DNA from: Adiantum capillus-veneris
Lineage: Eukaryota > Streptophyta > Polypodiopsida > Polypodiales > Pteridaceae
Assembly: GCA_014529385.2 (NCBI GenBank)
Contig: CM043967.1
Coordinates: forward strand, 79,567,278 to 79,631,277
Direction of reading: 5' to 3'
DNA length: 64,000 nucleotides
Part shown: in pieces, positions 55,546-64,000 of the stretch
How positions within the stretch are numbered: position 1 is the first letter of the stretch
Layout: each line of letters begins with the position of its first letter
The notes under the pieces: generated by a model
The model's database searches: none
The model's input: the letters and a program-made list of their open reading frames with translations, nothing else
What the model was told of the DNA's origin: nothing
Program-made: the position numbers and the translations under genes

Positions 55546-55990
55546 TAGGAAGATGAGGATGCATCCGAAGTAGATGAGGGGACCAATTCTGGATGCAAGA
55601 CAAGGTGGCTTATGTGTGTCCCTTGTAAAGGCGGAGGATTCACTCACTGTGTCAGATTCTGAACGTCCTAGCTTAAGTGGTGAATGCTTTTTTCCATCCG
55701 GACCTGTGATGGCTGGGGTTTCTGGGTGGCTATAGAAAGCCGTGTTATTTTTTCATATTTCTCTATCAGCTGTGTCATGTAAATATCCTTCTCTCACTTT
55801 AATTGTAGGTCGGCGCCTTCCACTATCAATGCCAGCTCATCTCGAATGAAAGTGACACAACTCTCCCTGATATCATGAGTGGCAACAATTATCTCCTTTG
55901 ACAAAAAGTCTCCTAGTCTCTATTGCAAAAATTGAACATTTAACATTTTTGCAAAATGTAACGCACAATATGCATTGTGTAGTGGATGGC
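55546..55990 (-). pseudogene. coiled-coil part of the hAT cargo gene, copy 2
   Basis: Inverse of 25640-25970 at the DNA level (shared CAACTCTCCCTGA and CTATCAATGCCAGCTCATCTC). It encodes the same Gln/Glu/Lys-rich stretch with different stops. It joins to the RING segment through a Ser/Pro-rich linker, showing the family's original gene order. Confidence 0.65.
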
Positions 55991-56023
55991 AATAAACTTT
56001 CAAGTAGATCCTGGACTTAGCGT

Positions 56024-57227
56024 TGTCGGAATGTGTGCGGTCTAGCTGGGAAGGTGCAAAACCTCTGGCTATGAAAGTTTGTGATGAGAGTCACAAATAA
56101 TTTGCAAAAAAGCGTTTGTGGAGAATTACCAACCCCATTTCTAAGGGTGACAAAGAATCTAAGAGCATTCATGACAGCAAAGTGACAAACCCTCTTTCCT
56201 ATCATGCCTGGAAATTGCTTGTTTTCGTAGTTGAGATTATGATAAGAGGATCATCAAATCACATTCAGTTTCACTTTAAAAGACCATTTGAAAACACTAA
56301 AGTTTCATTCATGAAACCTCAATGCTCATACAAGCACAATTCTTAATGAAAACGCAAACCTCTTTCATGGTATCATGTAGCCTCGCCCCTAATCACATAG
56401 TCGTAGCATCAAACAGTTGAAAGGAATGCTGGAGCTTTCACCTTCACGACGACAATTTTTTGATTTTTTAGAGATTTATGAGCTTCTAAATTGAAGCCCA
56501 CACACCATTTTGATAAGGGAAACCCTAATTCACTCCCTCAGTAGCTCAGATACAAGATTTCGAAGAGGCGGGATTGCCCTACACATAGGTTGAGCAACCA
56601 TGGAAGCCATTGAACAGTAGTGAAAAATTGCAGGTTTATTCTGTAAAAAGAAGCCCTCCCTCTCTTACCCACGGAATTTTCAGCTGATGTGTCAATTTTT
56701 AGGCCACTTTTCCATTTTGGACCAAAACTATGCCATTTTCAGCTCATTTTTTACCCCAAAAAAAGCCATTTTTTATGCAAAAAATCCCAAACGGAGTCAA
56801 AAAAATCCATAAATCTGTGGGATCACTTGCATAAGCATAAAAATCATAGATAACTATAATTATCCATCAATATACCATTTTGGGTTACTTTCCATGCAAT
56901 TCTGCAACAACGCCTGTTAGCTGCCATTTTTGGCAGTTTTTTGCCCGCATCAGTCTTTATAGGCGAGATGAGTATGCCACCATGAAACACTTGGAATATA
57001 TACATTGTAAAACCAAATTATGCATCTTATCAAGTGGAAATGCACGCAAATGCACCACATCCAGGGCCAGGACTCCCCGGATAGGTATGCACATGATAAT
57101 GACCGTAGTAGACGCTTCAACATATATCACAATATGTACATGATTGCTTTTATTTGCATACATAGAGAAGTGTTGAGAGTGAGGTGAATGTTTTTAGTTC
57201 ACACTATTTACATGCCATGGCACGACA
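56024..57227 (-). repeat. 3' LTR (1204 bp) of the Gypsy element
   Basis: Plus strand TGTCGGAATG to CATGGCACGACA, ending directly at a purine tract. Matches 63245-64000 along its length, with scattered differences and small indels. Confidence 0.88.
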
Positions 57228-57239
57228 TCTACCCCCTCT
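57228..57239 (-). other. polypurine tract
   Basis: Minus strand AGAGGGGGTAGA directly before the LTR start TGTCGTGCC. Confidence 0.85.
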
Positions 57240-57286
57240 GAACCTGCACATCCTCCAGTATGTGCCACAACAACATTTGTAGAGCA

Positions 57287-58270
57287 TTAAAACTCATGGT
57301 CAAACGTCATATTCTCACTTTCATCCTCAGTTTGCATATAGTTGGCTTCATCATCCTCTTCACTTGGTTGTGCATCAAATGGATCAGCATTCCCTCTTCT
57401 TTTGAACAATTTAATTCTTTTTCCTGCAATGGGAATTTTCAGTTCTGTCCCATCCAGTTCACGGAAGGTGTAAGTTGCATTTCCATTCGCATGTTTGACA
57501 ACATAAGGACCAAACCATGTTTTTGCAAGCTTCCTTATTGTAGAGTGTTGGTTTTCAAGGCTACTATTGTACACCAACACCCAATCACCTTCTTCAATTT
57601 CTTTTGGTCTGAGCCTATGCATCTTGTCAAATTTGTCTTTGTTTTTCAACCTTGCATTCTTTAGTCGAGATTTTGCAAGCTCAATGTCTTCAGGGCTTCT
57701 TTCTAATTGCCGTATACACAATGCAAGAAGGTCTTCTCTACTCATTCCATCTTCCCACAGCAATACATTCCATGTAAGAACTACATCTTCAATTGGCATT
57801 ACAGGTTTTTGACCATACATCAATTCAACACGCATATAGCCAGTTGACTGAACTATGTGATGTACGATCAGCCCACAATGCCAATGGAAGTAGCCTTGTG
57901 GCCACTCTCCAAGCTTACCTTCACAAGCCTTAGCTAAAGCTTTGATTAATAGAGGATGCCCTCTTTCACTTTTGCCATTTCCCTCTAGGTTATAAGCACA
58001 AGTTAAAGCTAGTTTGATGCCCATTCTAGAGAAGAATTCCCTTGCTTCATCAACATCTAATTCTCCTCTATCTTCAGTTATCTTTCCCACACACCCATAG
58101 CGACAAATCGCATCTTCAAGAATAAATTTACACATAGCTTGTGTACTCTTTGTCCTCAATGCACGCCCTTCAACTTGATTAGACAAATCTTCTCTTGCAA
58201 GCACCAAATACCTCATTTTCCAAAGTCCCAAAGGCATTGTAACCAAGTCCACAACCCATTTGTAATGCAT
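57287..58270 (-). pseudogene. Gypsy integrase catalytic core and C-terminus
   Basis: An open frame of 327 codons. WVVDLVTMP carries the first Asp, KITEDRGELDVDEAREFF the second, and GNGKSERGHPLLIKAL the Glu, so the DDE triad is present. The C-terminal half has EGDWVLVYNSSLENQHSTIR and LAKTWFGPYVVKHANGNATY, the GPY/F module. It ends in an acidic tail at 57287. The zinc-binding domain lies upstream beyond a stop (58328-58552). The integrase inserts cDNA into host DNA. Confidence 0.88.
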
Positions 58271-58327
58271 GGCTAATGGATAAGTAGGATGGAGTCCATC
58301 ACGATGCCGTACATTTGAATATGTTTG

Positions 58328-58552
58328 TCATGTCACACAAGACTTCACAAACTCAGCCACATCATTATACATCCCTTTCCACCAACACCTTTCTTTTACC
58401 TTGGAAAAAGTTGCCCATACACCTCGATGTCCTGCCCATAAACCTTCATGGAACTCCTTGATGATTTTTTGTTGAGTAACCCTAGCGCATATTACCGGCA
58501 ATGGTGTTCCAACTCTTTGTTTAGGATGCTTCCATAAGTAGACATCCCTCAA
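58328..58552 (-). pseudogene. Gypsy integrase HHCC zinc-binding domain
   Basis: Reads HEGLWAGHRGVWATFSKVKE then RCWWKGMYNDVAEFVKSC, the H-x-H...C..C domain (here H..H, C), followed by T and a stop. Directly N-terminal to the integrase core. Confidence 0.85.
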
Positions 58553-58574
58553 GAAGTATCCATATGATTTTCTT

Positions 58575-60114
58575 CTAATTCCTGCTCAGTCCATCATCAT
58601 GCTTCTGCAAACTTAAGTAGCGACCTATCAAGATCCATTCATCCTCATATAGTTCCTCTAAAAAGGACTCAAGTGAAGACACAAAACATGCATGACTACT
58701 CTTTGCATGATCAATAGTGTAAAACTTTGTGCCAACATCATCTCCCTCAATAGTCATGTCCTGTTCATCTTCATACCTTGCCCTAGATAGCAGATCTGCC
58801 ATTGATTGTCTTTCCCTGCAATATGTTGAACTCAGGATTCAAGAAATTTATGTGGGCTATCCATCATAGCATTGCAATATCAGGAGTTGAATAGTTTGTG
58901 ATCATTCCAAGAAGAGGCAAAGAGTCAGTTTCCACAACCACTGATGCCCCTATCAAGTACTCCCTGTCACACCTCAATGCTGTAACCACCCCCCATAGTT
59001 CCCTTTTTACTTGTGCATAATCGCATTGGCGAGAATTCAGAACCTTGGCTCCGAATCTCACCACATACCTTTTTCTTTCACCATCATCTTTCCCTATTGA
59101 CCATACTATCCCTATAGGACTCGTGTCCACTGTCACAATGACAGGTCTCTCACATGCATAGTCTACCTTTCTCAAGGTTGGCGATGAAAGAAGTAGCTTC
59201 TTTAGCTTTCTCATGGCTTTTGTGTGCTCTTCATCCCATCGAAACTTTTGATTCTTTCTCAATAACTTATAAAGGGGATATGCTACATGTGCATAATGTG
59301 GTATCCAAATAAGATAGAAGACGCAAGCACGAAGAAATCTTTGAACTTCAGTTATAGTTGTACATGTTTCTTTCATGTTTTTGATTGCATCCATATTTTT
59401 TGGACAAGGCTTTCTACCATAAGGACCACACATATGCCCCACAATCAAAACTTCATTGACACCAAATACAGATTTTTGCCCTGACAAGCTAAGATTAACT
59501 TCTTCTAGCTTTGACAAAATCTTCTCACAATCTTTCATATGGTCTGCAACAAACTTACGGCACCCCCTTGAATCCATAGCTTCATATTTATCTTTGTCTT
59601 CACATCCTTTGATGGGCACATAATCAAGAAATGGCATTGTGATTTGAGGTATGAAGTCGTGTGGAACCATGTTCATCCCATTCATCATGTATGCAACTAA
59701 ATTTGTTGCTCCTTGAGGTAAAGTACACATCCTTACCAATCCCAAAAGTGTTTTCATAGTTGTCAGATCTCTACTCTCAACATCTAGCTGAAATTGATCG
59801 TACCCTGAATAGAGATCTCCCATTGAGTAAATTGACCTTCCTGCAAACGCCTCTGTCAATTTATCCACTATAGGTCCTGTACCCACATTCCTGATGGTGA
59901 CCTTGTTTATAGGCTGCTTATCTTGTATGAACCGGAAAGCTCCATTCCTCTTAGGCACAATGAGCCACATGTTTGAATATGGCACACAAGAAGGCTCCAG
60001 GATACCCATACTAATCTTTTCATTGAGTAGTTCTATTAACTTTGGCAAATGTGCTTTCGGAACCGGAATTGGACGTAGATTCCAAGGTACATGAGGGATA
60101 GTGAAGATCACCAT
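58575..60114 (-). pseudogene. Gypsy reverse transcriptase and RNase H
   Basis: The frame 58864-60114 starts VIFTIPHVPWNLRPIPVPKA and contains NKVTIRNVGTGPIVDKLTEA, SMGDLYSGYDQFQLDVESRD and LGLVRMCTLPQGATNLVAYM. The catalytic block reads TMPFLDYVPIKG, where FLDD is expected; the second Asp is Tyr, which should abolish polymerase activity. The RNase H portion follows (VTVDTSPIGIVWSIGKDDGE). The last part, MADLLSRARYEDEQ, lies in 58575-58802 after a frame break. Confidence 0.9.
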
Positions 60115-60156
60115 AGGTGCAACAACATTAGGATCAACACACCCTATCTCATGTGG

Positions 60157-60687
60157 CTAGAAAGCAAAAGCCTTACCATGTCTTGAAAGCATTTCTTTAA
60201 AACTCTTCTTCTCTTCTTCTGTTAAAAACTCTTCACAACCAACTTTTATCTCTTTTAGGGATTCCATTGTGAACTTGTGTCCAGTTCTTTTTGGATCCCT
60301 GAGACTCAGCTGCAAAGAAGCTTGCTCTAGCTTTTTCCTGCAATCTGATGGTAAAGGTAAGGCCATTGGTCTCACATTCTTTGCCACCATTTTGTACTTG
60401 GTCTCCACACACACTTCTGGTCCTTCATTAGCATTGAAATCTTTTTGATCTTCAAAAGCCTCAATCACATCATACATTTACATAGAGCATACTTCCACAA
60501 TGTGGGTTCCATCTTGCATGCTAGAATCCATTATAGCTTGAAGCTCAAGCATAGTATCTACATGAGAAACTTGTTCAAAGAAACCTGAAATGTATTCACT
60601 ATCCTCTATGAAACCATTTTCTTTCATGTATTTCTGTACACTATATACATATTGTTGCGCATTTCTTTTCATATCCTCAAGCTTCAA
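60157..60687 (-). pseudogene. Gypsy protease-RT connector
   Basis: Two frames split by a stop at 60478. The first includes VYSVQKYMKENGFIEDSEYI, the second VETKYKMVAKNVRPMALPLP and LTEEEKKSFKEMLSRHGKAF, the segment just before RT. The TAG at its end (AFAF*PHEIG) fits another C-to-T stop. Confidence 0.75.
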
Positions 60688-60881
60688 AAGACATACTGAC
60701 CATGCTCTGTTAATCCGTGGAAACCTGTAGAAAAATATTCTTCTCGCTTTGGGTCAGGCAAGAATCTTTTTCTTCTTGTACCATTGAAATCCCGCTTCAC
60801 AATGGTACATGGCCAAAACCCCTTGTCTCCCTTTACTCTTTGAACTCTTTGTTTGCGTTTGGTAGAGGATACTCACAAAGA

Positions 60882-61271
60882 CTATTGCGGTTCCTCTCGT
60901 GATTCACACACAGTCAAAAATTGCACAGCTTGCTTCTCATCTCTGCTCTTTACCCTAGCATAAGCAGAACCATCATCGAAGACCTTTGTTTCCATATGAA
61001 CGACTGTGATGTATGGCTGCCCAAGGATACGAGGATAGGTAGACATCTCCTGCACAAAGAAATTTTTCTCATCCTTCACATTACCAATCGTCCCTTTCAC
61101 ATTTGGACAAGCCCCATATATCTCTTTTGATGAGTTATTTGGAGCTCTAATCATCCACCCATGGTCTGTGTCTATCGGCCACTTACCCTTCATGTAAAGA
61201 CTCTTGGACATAAGATTGATCTCAAAGCCATGATCTATCAATGCAACATATGGCTCCTCAAGATCACCCAC
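60882..61271 (-). pseudogene. Gypsy aspartic protease with DHG active site
   Basis: The 129-codon frame reads VALIDHGFEINLMSKSLYMK, then WMIRAPNNSSKEIYGACPNV and YPRILGQPYITVVHMETKVF. The layout is that of a retropepsin (ALIDxGxExNxM... ILGQPY), but the catalytic triad is DHG instead of DTG/DSG. The residue may be normal for this lineage. Flanked by gag (61423 up) and the RT connector. Confidence 0.82.
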
Positions 61272-61422
61272 CTTGACTAAGGTTTCTGTTGTAGCTCTTG
61301 CCCAATGACTTTTGGAGTAGTGGATTTTATAGGAGGCTTCATCATCATCATCATCATCTGCAAATCAAGCATGTGCATCTCTTCAAGAAGACTGGTAGCA
61401 TCCTACCACATTTTCATCACAA

Positions 61423-63053
61423 TCACTCTCTTGGACATGACTCCCCTTCACCCTCAGACTGTGGAGGAATAGACTCAGTGAGAGTTTGCCTCTTTCTTTT
61501 TATTTTATCTATAATTTCTTCATGAAACTCGCATTTAGAAATGACAAGAACCTCACCCAAGGTAAACTCAACTTTTCTATTCAAAATCCTTTCCTTCAAT
61601 ACCTGCTTTAAGTTTGTTGTAGCTTCAATGCCAGATTGTAGTTTGTATGCAAGGCCTTTTGCTTTAGCTTTTCCTTGCTCTTTCTTCTTCCCTGTAGATG
61701 CCTCCTCGATAGGCCCTCTTGGGAGGAGGAGGCACCTATGGTGGAGCCTCATAAGAAGGTCCTGGATCCTTTCTTCCACTAGCTCTTGTAACCCTCTTTG
61801 AAGTAGAAGGACCTGCATCTCCATTCTCACGTCTGCACTTCTCTTCCACAATTCCTTCATTGTTAAAGCATTTTGCAAGATAGGCATGCACTGATAAAGA
61901 GTCCACACGGTCATCCCAACCTGTTGTATGGCGTATGCAATCACCGGCTTCATGTAATACCTGTTTAGTTACCTTCCCTTTTTTGGCTGAGGCTATTGCA
62001 TATGGCCACAAGCTATCAACCTCCTCAAAATAATCTGGAGTGTACTTTAACACTTTCTTTGGAATTAGCTCTATCTTTGCCCCATAGGTAGCAGCCTCCA
62101 CTACAGAAATAGCATGACTAGTTGCCATATCCTCCACTAACTTCCGCATACCTCCTTTTCCAAAGTTAGTTCCTAATGGCATACATGTCTCCCGCAGATG
62201 GATCTTGCCATCCTTAAAAAACACAAGATCTCTTTTTAATGCATCACTAAAGCTATCATAATCCCTTCTACCATGGTCCATGCCATCACACCATATGCAT
62301 CGATGCACAAATCCTTCTTTGCTTTGGGATTTTTGTCCTGCCAACAGGTTGTCCTTTCTCTTCAAGCCTTGTTAGCTTTAACTTCATTTCTCGCATGCCC
62401 TTAACAAGCTCATCAAGCATTGAATTATCACCTTTTGGACTCACAATAGTAGGCTTTGGTGGAATCTCTGACGTTCTAGAAGGAGAGGTAGTACCATTCA
62501 CCACCATCTTGTCCCTACGATGTTGCCTCTTAGCAAGCAATGAGACTGCGTCTTCAACCTCTTTCCACTCAACCTTTAGACCTTGTTCTGTATTCTTGTC
62601 TTCAAGGAGTATCTCTAGCTTTTCTTGGAGCTCATGACCTGCAACTTGAAGGAACAATGCGGTCTTTTCACTATCCAAAGTAGCCCGCTCTGTTCCTGAT
62701 AGTTGAGCATAGCACCGCTCAAACTCTCTCAACAGCTTGGTGATGGAAAGTACTTCTTTTGTCTTTGCAAACCATTCCAAGAAGGTCCTTTTTGTAACCC
62801 TTTCAGAGTCCTCCATGAAGTATTACTCCTTTAGGGCTAATTTGAATTGCTCCCAGCCTTCTCCATGCTCCTCCCTGATTCCCCTTACATGGTCTCTAAT
62901 CTCGGGGACCACAACAAGCTCAAAACTATGAATCATGTCCACCTCTGGTAGCTCCATATCCTTTACATAACCACGAAGAAACTTTGTGACATATCTCCCT
63001 TCAAATTGGTCCATTTTGTTCACAATAGCTTGAAGGGCTTTCGTTGCTGACAC
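61423..63053 (-). pseudogene. Gypsy Gag polyprotein
   Basis: From ATG 63053: FEGRYVTKFLRGYVKDMELP, an in-frame TAA at 62823-62825, then SERVTKRTFLEWFAKTKEVL and LREFERCYAQLSGTERATLD. A zinc knuckle CIWCDGMDHGRRDY (about 62290) has lost its last Cys to Asp. The C-terminal part has LNRKVEFTLGEVLVISKCEF before the protease. Frames change near 62300 and 61940. Gag coats and packages element RNA. Confidence 0.85.
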
Positions 63054-63244
63054 CTCCCTTCTTTCCGCAGCCTGCTGCTATTGCATAAACATGGCGAATG
63101 CTTGAAACATTTGCATTGTGCCTTGATCAAAATGCATTCCTTGTTGCTCTTGTTGATCCATAGCTTTAATTATTTTTAATTAAACCTTTCAAAACAAGTT
63201 TTTGAACCCCCACCCCAGCTACTTCGCATCGGGTTCACTAGAAA
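63054..63244 (-). other. Gypsy leader between 5' LTR and gag
   Basis: Short leader. The sequence next to the LTR (minus strand TTTCTAGTGAACCCGATG) should hold the primer site, but I cannot match it to a tRNA 3' end. Confidence 0.6.
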
Positions 63245-64000
63245 TGTCGGAATGTGTGCAATCTAGGTGGGAAGGTGCAAAACCTCTGGCTGTGAGAGTT
63301 CGTGATGAGAGTCACAAACACTTTGGGAAAAAGTTTTTGTGGAGAATCACCAACACGACAGAGAATCTAAGAGCGTTCGTGACAACAAAGTCACAAACCC
63401 TATTTCCTATCGTGCTTAGAAATTGCTTGTTTTCGTAGTTGAGATTTTCAGAAGAGGATCATCAAATCACATTCACTTTCACTTTAAAAGACCATTTGAA
63501 AAAAACTAAAGTTTCAGCCATGAAACCTCAATGCTCATACAAGCATAATTCTCAATCAAAACCCAAACCTCTTTCATGGTATCATGTAGCCTCGCCCCCA
63601 ATTACATAGTCGTAGCATCAAACAATTGAAAGGAATGCTCGAGCTTTCACCTTCACGATGACAACTTTCTGATTTTGCAGAGATTTATGAGCTTCTAAAG
63701 TGAAGGCCACACACCATTTTGATAAGGGGAAACCCTAATTCACTCCCTCACTAGATCAAATACAAGATTTCGAACAGGCAGGATTGCCCTACACATAGGT
63801 TGAGCAACCATGGAAGCTATTGAACAATAGTAAAAACTGTAGGGTTTTTATGTAAAAACTCAGCCCTCCCTCTCTTACCCACGGCATTTTCAGCTGATGT
63901 GTCAAATTTTAGGCCATTTTTCCATTTTGGACCAAAACTAGGCCATTTTCAGCTCATTTCTTACCAAAAAAATGTCATTTTTGATGCGAAAAATCCCAAA
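63245..64000 (-). repeat. 5' LTR of the Gypsy element (cut by window end)
   Basis: Begins TGTCGGAATGTGTGCAATC and tracks 56024 onward. One deletion (about 20 bp near 63350) and scattered substitutions separate the pair, so the insertion is old enough to have diverged. Confidence 0.9.

Larger units (their letters stand above)
54131..56023. mobile_element. hAT transposon with cargo, copy 2 (inverted, incomplete)
   Basis: Starts CATGGATTTCATTGACG, the right TIR of copy 1 in inverse orientation with one change. The preceding TTCATAAT (54123-54130) is the Copia target sequence and probably the 8-bp TSD. 54131-54860 matches 28200-28917 inverted. After a deletion come the transposase C-terminus (+), then RING and coiled-coil cargo (-). 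A Gypsy LTR interrupts it at 56024, so the kinase and left TIR would lie beyond the window. Confidence 0.8.
56024..64000 (-). mobile_element. Ty3/Gypsy retrotransposon, nearly full length, runs off the window
   Basis: LTRs at 56024-57227 (3') and from 63245 (5', cut by the window end) share TGTCGGAATGTGTGC and follow each other closely. Minus-strand order gag, protease, RT, RNase H, integrase; integrase last, as in Gypsy. Inserted into hAT copy 2. Frames carry several stops and lost catalytic residues, so it is inactive. Confidence 0.92.

Noticed and set aside
63221-63244. Sequence next to the Gypsy LTR considered as a named tRNA primer site
   Set aside because: TAGTGAACCCGATGCG does not start with TGG and matches no tRNA 3' end I can recall.

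Overview
The window is nuclear DNA from a land plant with a large, repeat-rich genome. Supporting signs are CACTA, hAT, Copia and Gypsy elements of plant type, primer sites matching initiator tRNA-Met, GT-AG introns, and very frequent long (GA)n/(CT)n and (CA)n tracts. The Penelope-like element and general style make me think of a fern or another non-flowering lineage, but that is a guess. I found no intact host gene, rRNA, tRNA or CRISPR array. Nearly everything recognisable is transposable-element sequence at some stage of decay.

Layout. 1-7863: a possible LTR with an initiator-tRNA primer site at its edge (448-1182), then gene-free DNA rich in CT/GA microsatellites. 7864-31242: one minus-strand, non-autonomous Copia-like element (gag-protease kept, integrase and most RT lost) that has been filled with later insertions. 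It contains a CACTA element (10414-19317, TSD CCT), which itself contains a second element of the same gag-protease type (10506-13942, TSD GCTAT). It also contains a 9.3-kb hAT element (19575-28917, 8-bp TSD with one mismatch) and a 493-bp Mutator-like MITE (29696-30188, 9-bp TSD). 32618-37036: a 5'-truncated Copia element, minus strand, joined to a LINE 3' end (37037-38527). 38528-41640: AT-rich DNA, a GA tract and unrecognised repeated ORFs. 41640-50903: two nearly identical 3.3-kb Gypsy gag-protease-RT segments in tandem, with a Penelope-like element (45863-47571) at their junction. 50939-51443: a CACTA end. 51444-52250: a hAT transposase fragment. 52290-54130: another Copia remnant, invaded by a second copy of the hAT family (54131-56023), which in turn was invaded by a large Gypsy element (56024 to the window end).

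Most interesting content. (1) The hAT family appears to carry cargo genes: a protein-kinase-like gene, and a coiled-coil gene that in the second copy runs into a RING-type zinc finger. Two independent, differently deleted copies share the coiled-coil part, so it belongs to the family and was not picked up once by chance. (2) The Penelope-like element has inverted terminal arms holding a motif that folds as a hammerhead ribozyme with a palindromic stem III. (3) The gag-protease Copia family is present twice, one copy nested inside a CACTA element nested inside the other, and both share the protease variant DSD. (4) Many in-frame stops read as CAG to TAG changes, seen directly where the two Gypsy copies differ, as expected from decay of methylated CHG sites.

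All boundaries were read by eye from terminal motifs, target-site duplications and aligned copies. Family names come from recognised motifs, not from searches.
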